Assembly (NCBI GenBank): GCA_951799425.1
Contig: OX637405.1
Span: 26,453,635-26,517,634, forward strand
Length of the DNA: 64,000 nt
Direction: 5' to 3'
Source: Ilex aquifolium
Taxonomy: Eukaryota > Streptophyta > Magnoliopsida > Aquifoliales > Aquifoliaceae
Positions within the stretch are counted from its first letter, which is position 1, and every line of letters begins with the position of its first letter. Below, one piece after another: positions 1 to 9,400 of the stretch. The notes under the pieces are model-generated. The model was not told the DNA's origin. It made no database searches and saw nothing but the letters and a program-made list of their open reading frames with translations. Position numbers and translations under genes: made by a program.

Positions 1-76
1 TGGTGGTGGTGGAGTCGACAGACATGTCAGACTCCAGGCTGTGGACGGTGACGAGAGGGCGGGCGGCAGCTGCCAT
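1..76 (-). CDS. RPL4: 60S ribosomal protein L4 (uL4), N-terminal end, cut by window edge
   Basis: Reading the minus strand from the CAT at 74-76 gives a start Met, a short Ala run, then ARPLVTV and about fifteen further residues to the window edge. This is the characteristic beginning of plant RPL4, a structural protein of the large cytosolic ribosomal subunit. Only 25 codons are inside the window, so no domain beyond the N-terminal extension can be checked. The start is supported by the fit to the family N-terminus and by the telobox-like motif about 60 bp upstream. The rest of the gene lies to the left. The gene points away from the RVE gene at 3419-12235. Arabidopsis also has an RPL4 gene near an RVE gene and a PPR gene on chromosome 5. 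Confidence 0.88.
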   Translation of the reverse strand, partial: MAAAARPLVTVHSLESDMSVDSTTT

Positions 77-133
77 TTCTGAGGTTTGAGGTTGTGGCGG
101 AGGGGAGTGGGAGTGATAGAGAATGGAGCAAGG

Positions 134-144
134 CTAGGGTTTTT
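134..144 (-). promoter_or_regulatory. Telobox-like motif upstream of RPL4
   Basis: On the minus strand the sequence AAAAACCCTAG lies about 60 bp upstream of the RPL4 start. AAACCCTA teloboxes are typical of plant ribosomal-protein promoters and 5' leaders, where they act with site II motifs in growth-linked expression. Position and family fit. Function is inferred. Confidence 0.5.
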
Positions 145-189
145 GGTGGGAGACGAGATTAGTGGGTATATATATATAAATTGAGGTTT

Positions 190-544
190 GAGTTAATTAT
201 TTATTTAGCCCTAAAATTATATTATGTGTGTCAATTAAGTCCCTAAACTATATTTTGTGTCGATTTAACTCTTAAACTATATAATTTGATTCAATATGAC
301 CATTCTGTCAAAATTTGCCATTAATTTTGATGGAAATTATCAAGTGCACGTCACATAAGTCAAAGATTAGGCAATAATTTAAGGGTTACATGAGGATTTC
401 CGTCAAAGTTAACAACAAATTTTGATGGAAGAGTCACATTGAGTCAGATTGAATAGTTCAAGAGTTAAATTGATACAAAATATAATTTAGAGGCTTAATT
501 GATATAAAAAAATATAATTCAGGGAGTAACTGAATAATTAACTC
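190..544. mobile_element. Foldback (long-TIR) MITE, about 355 bp
   Basis: The left arm starts GAGTTAATTAT and the right arm is its imperfect inverse, ending ATAATTAACTC. The two arms pair over more than 120 bp, including the shared stretch with CAATTAAG and AATTTAACTCTT. There is no coding content. I found no convincing target-site duplication, so the superfamily is open. The element lies directly in the RPL4 upstream region. Confidence 0.6.
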
Positions 545-908
545 TGGACATTTTTATCCTGAAATTTTTTTAAATTTCTAATCCATACTAAAAATTTAAA
601 ATTCTTGCATTATGTCGTCAAAGATATTAAATAATAATAACATTATTCAAATGTACTGTTTTAAAATATTTTTTAAAGTATTGTTATTATATTTTCAAGA
701 ATTTTTAAGTATTGTTTGTTTTTATTTTTTATTTTTTTCTTATCGGGAGTTACTTTATTCTTCTAATTATTAAAAAATATATTTAAAGAATATAATTTTA
801 TTTACTAAAATACATCTAGATGACTTTGTAAATAGTAATTAAGTTTACACTTATTTGTTAATAATAATCACTTTTTCACTTTAAAAAACCTTTTGTACCT
901 AATTATTA

Positions 909-1915
909 AGGAGAATTACACCCAGGCTCCCTAAAATTTACCAATTAATCACTCAGACTCCCTGACATTTGAAATATTATACACAGACCCCCTGAGATTT
1001 GTACGCACATAACACTTAGGCTTTTGCTATAAATATATCCGTTAATAAATTATACTTAGATCCCCTGAAGTTTGTAAATATATAATACTTAGACCCATTA
1101 AATTTAAAATATTATATTTAGATCAAAAATACTTCAATCAAAGATATAATATCAAATATTTTAAATTTTATAACAAAAATTCATGTTCTATTGTATCATT
1201 TATTGAAATAAAATTTTAATTTTTTCTTAAAAAATCGTAATTAATATAAAATTATATTATCTATTGGAATAAAACTAAAAAATCAAACAAGGGGTCTAAG
1301 TCATTCATAATAAAACATGAATTTTACATCCAAAATTCATATTCTATTATGTCATTTATTGAAATAAAATCAAAAATAAAAATATAGTTTTTAACAAAAA
1401 TCATAGTTAGTATATAATTATACTATCTATTAGAATAAAACTAAAAAAAATAAATAAGGGGTCAAACTGTAATTGATACAATATCTTTTCGCTTTAATTG
1501 AGGTAGTTTGGTATTTTAATTTGGTCGTTTAAACTACCAAATTAAATTCCAATAGACAATATAATTGCATACTAATTACGATTTTTTAATAAAAAATTGA
1601 ATTTTTATTTTTGATTTTATTTCAATAAATTATACAAAATTACATAAATTTTAATTGTAAAATTTAAAATATTTGATATTTTATCTTTGATTGAAGTATT
1701 TGTAGTCTAAGTATAACATTTTAAACTTAAGGGATCTAAGTAATATATGTTTATAAACTTTAAGGGGTATGAGTGTAATTTATTAACAGATATATTTATA
1801 GCAGAGGTTTCAGTGTTACGCACGTACAAATTTCAAGAGGTCTGTAATATTTCAAATATTAGGGAGTTTGAGTGATTAATTGACAAACTTCAGAGAGTTC
1901 GAGTGTAATTCTCCC
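909..1915. mobile_element. Foldback element with 9-bp TSD (MULE-like MITE), 1007 bp
   Basis: The ends are inverse copies: the left begins AGGAGAATTACAC and the right, read inversely, begins GGGAGAATTACAC. The match continues with gaps for several hundred bases, so almost the whole element folds back on itself. The flanks are TAATTATTA (900-908) and TAATTGTTA (1916-1924), a 9-bp duplication with one mismatch. Long TIRs plus a 9-bp TSD point to a non-autonomous Mutator-like element. No ORF is present. Confidence 0.72.
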
Positions 1916-1924
1916 TAATTGTTA

Positions 1925-2690
1925 TTGTCATTCTCTTTTGTCCATTTTCTATTAATTCTTTCAAGACGTGACAAGCAACTAATAAGTTCAAGAATTGAGC
2001 GATAAATTTCTCAAACTCAATGTTTATAGTTTTTTTAAAAAAATTAATAAATAAATATTTAGTATATGTGTACTTGAATTAAATATCATTAAATTCACCA
2101 AACTTATTTTTTCATCTCTCATGCTCCATTATAGAATTTTTGAAAATTTTGTATATTTTCAAGATTTTTTATTTTCTAACTTTAAGAAAAATAATAAAAA
2201 AAGAAAAAAAATAATTAAAATCCTATTTTGTTTCTATAATTTTGTAATTAAAAGTGATTTTTTCGTGATGTTTGAAAATTAAATTTTGTCAAACAGATTG
2301 CTCTAATTCTTCAACTTTCCTTTTTTTTTTGGTTGTGTTCGATATGGATGAGATTTGTTGAGTGTTTTATTAGTTAGTTTTTGTTGTGTAATATATGATT
2401 GTTATGATTGAAATAACACACTCTGAAAAATACACATAATCATGGGTTAATGACAATTGTTATAAGCGTTTATCATGTGAACTGAAATGTGATATTTGAA
2501 GATCACATTTTATCAGGTCTGTCCAAGTCAATTTACGCGTACTTCAACTAATCTCCTACTCAATCTGATCAAAGACAAACCATCCACACCGAAACTCAAA
2601 TATTCATGAGAGATAAATCTCTTATGACATAGTCTTAACGGATTACCCACACTTTATTTGGTATAGAAATTTTGTTACTTTTTGGGCCAA
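1925..2690. other. AT-rich spacer, no gene seen
   Basis: A spacer between the foldback element and the 3' side of the RVE gene. It holds poly-A/T runs and no recognisable ORF, TIR or LTR. Confidence 0.5.
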
Positions 2691-2693
2691 GTT

Positions 2694-2702
2694 AAAATAT
2701 CT
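2694..2702 (+). promoter_or_regulatory. Evening element AAAATATCT next to a GGGCCC motif
   Basis: A perfect AAAATATCT evening element is followed within 2 bp by GGGGCCCAA and preceded about 10 bp away by TTGGGCC. The evening element is the binding site of CCA1/LHY/RVE proteins, and GGGCC-type site II motifs bind TCP factors. The cluster lies about 0.7 kb beyond the RVE stop codon and 2.6 kb upstream of RPL4, so its target gene is not clear. Confidence 0.35.
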
Positions 2703-2956
2703 GGGGCCCAATACCTTCCCCTTGAAGAAGAGGAGTGATGACCAGAGCTCATTCAAGCCTGTTGTGTGTGCATTGAGGAAGATTTCCATACAGCCCAACA
2801 GCACACAAGGGTGTGGTCAGATATCTATCCATATGGTGTGTATGTGTAGTAACAAAACAAAGCAAAAGGAACTGACATGTTGTACAGCACAACCCACATT
2901 ACTGAACAACATTAGGAATGCACATTACTCGCATTGGCATGAGTCTCTCTGCCTTC

Positions 2957-2962
2957 TTTATT
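2957..2962 (-). terminator. Possible poly(A) signal of the RVE gene
   Basis: TTTATT on the plus strand is AATAAA on the minus strand, about 460 bp past the RVE stop at 3419. The 3100-3260 stretch between them could be a 3' UTR exon. No transcript evidence is available here. Confidence 0.3.
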
Positions 2963-3418
2963 CATATAGCTACACTACCTTGGCAGAATATACGGCATAC
3001 AATAGAAAATAGCGATTCGCTAAAGAAAGAAAAAATTACCGAAAAACAAATTCAAAAAGCGAACAGATATACATATCATCTGCTAGAAAACCAAAATCAC
3101 TAGAAGAAACAGTAACAATTCCATTCAGCCTCTGGACATATAGATCCTTAAAGGCATGTAAAAGAGGGAAAGTTCAAGTACTCCTGGATGTGGCCGCCTC
3201 GTTATATCCTTCAAGTTATACACTTGCACCGCATGGGTGAACTGTCCCAATTCTATCCTAAAATGCTGACAAAAGGAACAAGATAATTTAGTTAGATGTC
3301 ACCCAGTTAATCAAAACAGTACAAGTCGGGAAAAAAAATGAAAAAATGAAACACTGAAGAAAAAATTGAAGATTGATGACAGATACATACTACATAAATT
3401 TTAGTACAGTCCCAAAAT

Positions 3419-6400
3419 TCAACATGTTAGATCGTTGTTCTGATTCTTGGCAACATGTCCTGAAGCAACTCCCACAGTTTTGTTGGTGATATTGTACGAT
3501 GACAGAACGTTTCTCTGCAGCAACCAATAAAATCACCTCCTGGTCAGAACTATACAAATACTATTCAGAAACTTCACACAAAAAATACCAAAGTTCATAT
3601 TAACACAGCAGGGAATTCAAGCAAATTTTGCAGAGGAGGTCCAAATAAAACACTACACATAATGAACATTGCAACTCAGCCAGGGCCAATACTATGATTT
3701 TTCTATTCGTAAACATGGCCTCAAAAAGAACAGAGAAATTTATGCATCCTCGGAATGAAAGAGCAAGGCATCTCACTCAAAAACATGCGTCATAATATTA
3801 TTAAAAAAACAGTACTTACCATTGGCTCAAAATCAGGACTAGACAAGTTGATCGTGAGATTTCTCATTAACAATATAACCTGCACATCCAGAGAAGAAGA
3901 AATGAAATGCCCAATAATTTGTTTCAAATAACATGTAGGCCAGAAAAAATTCACATTGATCTAGTGGGAGACTACTTCACCATCCAGCAAAACCCATCAA
4001 GAAAACGAATTTGTAGACAAAGCTTAGCGGTTCAGGTCAGAGACTGAAGAGTTATTTCTGGCCATTATATAAAACCAGACAAAGAAAAACAATGCATGAT
4101 TGTCTCCAAATTTCATATTACATTAGTCCATGGCATTTGTGTTACCAATTATACAAACTTAATTGATACAGGGGACCAGAAACAAGTTCTTTTGATATTA
4201 GTTTTTTTCCAAGTGCAAGGCAACAGTAGCATTACAAAATTCACTATTTTAAATGTGAATTCCATGATCAACCAACAGAATCTCAGTTCGAATGAAGACA
4301 AGGCTCTATACTCCACTCTCCATTTCATATCTTTGCTAGCTCCATAACGGCTTCATTTCATGGCTTATAGGGCCAGGGTAGCCATCAATATAATAACTAC
4401 ACGCAAGTTCTGAACATTGGCAATTACCATGTCATAAAATACAATAATCGGGAATGAGCTAAGTTACAATCAGTTAACTCATGAGTCTGCTCAACTAAGC
4501 ATACATGTCACGGGCAGGTTCCACCCCAAACGGACTAGCTGCATTTGGGTTTCCCACTCTGGCATATAAAGGCAGATCTTCCCAATACGAACCTGATGTG
4601 GGACTCAAAACACAATCGCACAACGGTGACCAGCTCTACCATCCAGATCCCTTGTGTCCTTCCTCAGGGACCAACACCTCTACATGGGACCTGCATTGCA
4701 GTGCCTCAAAGCCACATCGTAGTACACTGAGTTGGCTCTATTTTTTTGGGAGGAGGGAGAGACTTGAACCCTTGATCTCAAGAAGGCAAGGCAAGGAATA
4801 CCATTGGACCAAAGGTCCGTTGGTTGAGAGGATTCCTTGAAACCGAGTCGGCTCTAATACCAAATGTCAAGCCCATTTCCACACCAAAAATTATATCCTC
4901 ATTTAGGTTCCTGCTCTCCCTTGGACAGCCCAGATCTTCCCAATGCATATCAATGTGGGACTCGAACATAAATTCACTACATTTAACAGTAGAGCTTACA
5001 AAACTTCACCTTAGGAGGGGGATAGAGCACCCAATCAATTTCCCCGATACCACTTGCACAAGCCACATCAAGGAGACAAATGGATTGGCAGAAGCTACTG
5101 CAAGAAGATGATTGGATTGGAGTATTTCAACCAAACATGTTTTGGGAAAGTTGTCCCCTTGGTGTGATCTGGTCTTTGACAAGGCCACTCAATCCCCCAA
5201 CTTATATTTTCCCCACCTCATCAGTCACTTGAACATAGCCAGCTATGTCAACACCACATACAAGGGCAGTGTATTGACCTCCATCGTAATGTTTTCCTCA
5301 GGAGATGCAGGAACGGGAAAAAATAGAGAAAATCCCAAGATTTTCTTGCCAAGATTAACCAGATTTTACGACTAATTTTGAAAATAATCATAAAGTTGGT
5401 TTAACTTTATAATCTCCAATTCCATAGCTTTCTAAAATTTTCATGTACCACAACTGGCTTGTGTTTATATTATAGTACTCACACTTGATTAAAGCCTTGT
5501 GAAACCACTACGTGAGCAGATGCAAATCTTTGTTTTCTTTTTTTCTCTTGCCGGGAAGTTACTTATGGTAGATGTAATTGCCTATTGCCATTCAAAAATC
5601 TACCTAAGACCACTTCAGCTGGGTCACACACTGCCACAAGGTTCCTTTTCCCCCCACCCCAACTCGAATCAACAATCCTCACAGGCAGCTATTGGTTTTA
5701 GTCAGATATTGCATAGTGCCAAACCATCTTAAATGACACATCCTATTCTGTTTTCTATTGCAACAAGTGTTGCCTATAGCTTGTCTTAAATGAAGTCGCT
5801 CTTTATTTCAACTTTTCCATCTTGGCATACTCATTTTAACTATAACCATGTTGTATACTTGTATAGGCTGTTTTTCAACTGTCCAACATTCCATGTCAGA
5901 GTATGTCGCACCCCCAGGTTACTGAAAAAGTTGTACCATTGCTTGATTGGGAATACAACCACAAAATGCTGCAGAAGTACTTGCCCACTTCATTGATGCA
6001 GCACTACAAATTACATTTTCCATTTCCCCTCATCATGGATAAGAAATTAGTTGTTTTACTCTATCAGCTGCAAATATAATATTTGCCAGCTAATCCACTA
6101 ACATACAGCTTCCATCACCAAGTATTCATAATATTCATATCAAATGCAGTTTTAGACACGTCCTACCATACAAATTGAGGCTTCATTTGCAGATATGCCT
6201 GGCAAGTAGACTTTGGAAAACGTTTTATCAACTCACAGTTTCAAAATTAATGGGATCCATCTCCTTAAGCTTCTGCACATGGCCTTTAGTGTCTGGATCG
6301 AAGACGCTCCCAATGAAGCTATAGACTTCAGCAAAATCTGGTATTCCTGTAAGACACACACTAAATAAACAACTATCCACCAATATAATCATCTTTTTCA

Positions 6401-9400
6401 ATCAAAGATAAGAAGCATGAGAGAAATATCAGATGAGCATTCATATTCTTGAATTCGGTAGTTAAAAGTTATGCTATTCATTCCTTTTCCATCTAGAATA
6501 ACGTGCTGCCACAGAACATCTAGATACGCAACTGCCTCCACATGCCCCCGTGTCCATGTAACATAGGATAGTAAGGGGAAGGAGAGATTTTTTATTGATC
6601 CATGTATGAGAAAATGATAGTGCTCTCTAAATTTTTCATGTGATATAGCCCAATAACAGATACACAAAGAGAACTCAACATTTCACCATTTACAAGATCG
6701 TAATGTCACTATAATTGGAACATCACAAATGCGTGAAGATCATACATCATCCATGCAAATGCAATATCCGAGTACGAAGTTAATATTAATCAAAGCTAGG
6801 AAGCTCTAGTTGGTTAAACTATCAAACTAACAAGATAGCACCCCACATGAGTAATACATGTCACCTGGGTGATCATGGTACACCACTACAATCCAAGAGT
6901 TAAGGACAAATGAAAACTAAAACTCTTAAAACAAACCACGAAAACATATAGCAATGCATATAATAGTAATTTATGATACATGCTTTAATACAAAATTCAA
7001 ATTAGCTTTAATACAAAATACAAATTAGTCAAATAGTTTAAAATGGAATTGAGATTTAAAATTTCTCAACAAGTACATATGGGACATAATATAATAGAGA
7101 AAACGGAAGGAAGATAGCATGTTCTGCCATACAAGAACATGGGCAACTATAACTTGAACATGATGCGGCTAAATTAAGCCAATCATCTGCCTATAAAGAA
7201 AATGATTAATTGTACTGGAGGTCCCTAAAATATGAGGTTTGTCTCATTTTGGTCTCCAATATTTCAATTGCACTATTTTAGTCCCTAAAGTATTGAATAT
7301 CTTTCGATATGGTTCCTCAAGCAGATAACGTCTAAATTGCTAACGATTTTTTATCATAAACTTATCACTTGATACTTAAATATGGACAAAAAAAATAATT
7401 TGAATGACTTTTGACCAAATTTCTACTCAAATTTTGGTTAAATAACTATCTAAATTAAACAGTTTTGATAATAAGTTATCCAAATTTTGGTCAAAAACTA
7501 CCCATCTTACACATTTTTTTGTCAAGAACTACCCAAAATTTGTTTAATAGCTATCAAAATTTTTTTTATCCATATTTAAGTATTACGTGATAAGTTTATG
7601 ATAAAAAATCGTTAACAATCTGGACGTTGTCTGTTTGAGGGACCATATAGAAACACTAGTTATTCTCCGTGCCTAATAAAAAAAATAGTCAACAATAAAT
7701 ATATTTGTATTCACACCCAAAATTAAATCACAAACATAAAGAAGAGATAAAGAAATTTAAGTACTGATTGTAGTGGAGGTGAGCGGTGGTAGTGATGGTG
7801 GGCGGCAGTGGTGATGGTGGAAGACGGTGATGGTTGTGGTAGGTGGCGACGATCATGGTGATGGTGGCAGCCGTGGGTGACAACGGTGATAGTGGTGGTG
7901 GGTTTTGGGTGACGATGATGGTAGTGACAACCATGGATGACAGCGACGGTGGCGGACGACGGTGATGGTGGTGGCAGTGGTAATTGTGGGACGACGTTGT
8001 GGTGGGCGGTGACGATAGTGGTGGTGGGCGACAATGGATGCTTCTAGGCGACAGAGTGATGGGTGGTGGATAATGACAGCGGTGGTAAGTGTAGTGGGGA
8101 TAGGTGACAGTGGGTGGCTGCAATGGTGAGTGATGACTAGTGGTGGTGGTGGTTGGTGGGGGTACGGGTAGTGGGGGTGGGTGATAGTGACTGGTGGCGA
8201 TGGTGGGCGACAACGGATGGTGGTGGGTTGTGGTAGTGGGTGATAGTGGGCAACAATGGTGGTGGTGAGTGTTGACGGTGAGCGACGGTGGTAGTGGGAT
8301 AATGATGGTAATGGTAATAAATATAAAAATAAGATGACGATGATGGTGGGTGGTGAAGGTGGACGACGATGGTCGCAATCGGTGGTGGGTGGCGATGGTG
8401 GGGGTAGTAAGGGTGATGGTGGAAAAGTGGCGGTGGTGGTAAGATGCAACAGCGATGATGATGATGGTAAGGTGCGATAACGACGAGATGGTGGTGGTAG
8501 TGGGGATGGTGGTGGTGGGGCAGTTATGGTAGTGGTAGTGATGGTGGTGGAGCGGTGGTGGTGGTGGTAGTGGTGATGGTGGTGGTAGGGCGATGGAGGT
8601 GGTGGGGTGGTGGTGGTGGTGGTGGTGGCGGCGGCAATAGTAGTGGTGCTGGTGGTGCTGGGGCGATGGGTGTGGTGGTGGTGACAGTGGTGGAGCGGTG
8701 GTGGTGGTGGCAGTGGTGGAGCGGTGGTGGTGGTGGTGGTGGTGGTAGAGGTAGTGGTAGTGAGTAAGGCGGTTACAAACACTATTTTTTTTTTAAAGTA
8801 CTTATAAGAAATAATTTCTAGAACTTTTAAAAAGTCACTCCAAACACAACCTTAGGGACTTATTTTTTCTATTAAAATTTGGGTGTTAATATTAGCCATC
8901 TGATTAACTTTAAAGTAAAATTTAAAGAGATCTCAACCGCGAGATCTCAACCGCGAATAACAAAAGTCATTTTGTTTATCTTTTGAGATTTGAATTGTAT
9001 TGTACTTTATTATATAGATATTCAATACTTTAGGGATTAAATACTTTGGGGACCTCCAGTACAATTAACCTTAAAGAAAATTCTAATGAAGAAGATTACC
9101 ATGAAGCAGGGAACCTTGTTTCCCTTCTGTTAGTAACTCAGAACTTGGTAATGTTCTGCATGAGCGTCCAATTCCACTAATACTGCTGTTACTAATCATT
9201 GCTGCCCCCTTCGATCCAATATCAGCTGAATCAGTAATGTTGTACATCATAATAAGTGTGAAAAAGTTCCCTTGATAAAAAACTCTTATAATATTTTATA
9301 CACATAAAATACAAGAATAGAACATTGTAAGAACTCAACATGCCTTCAACTCCGTGAAGACTGTATTCATCTTGGGAAGGCATGATTCCACTTGGTGGAG

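Larger units (their letters stand above)
7204..9072. mobile_element. TIR element (MULE-like MITE) in RVE intron 5, interrupted by a Helitron
   Basis: The left end begins GATTAATTGTACTGGAGG and the right end is its inverse, ending CCTCCAGTACAATTAACC. The arms match over about 180 bp, including AGTCCCTAAAGTATTGAAT and GATAAGTTTATGATAAAA. The right arm has lost roughly 50 bp. The flanks carry AAAGAAAAT at 7195-7203 and 9073-9081, a perfect 9-bp duplication. The right end is only 17 bp from the splice donor of RVE exon 5. Helitron copy 1 is inserted in the right arm. Confidence 0.78.

Noticed and set aside
4505-5375. Run of 60-111 codon ORFs on both strands
   Set aside because: Inside RVE intron 6, overlapping in several frames, no domain, and interrupted by a SINE.
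6398-6667. 89-codon minus-strand ORF in RVE intron 5
   Set aside because: Lies in an intron of the same strand, no domain, no splice support.
7723-8782. Long ORFs (up to 309 codons) rich in His, Pro, Thr, or Gly/Val on the opposite strand
   Set aside because: They lie wholly inside the GGT-rich minisatellite of Helitron copy 1; every frame is open because of composition.
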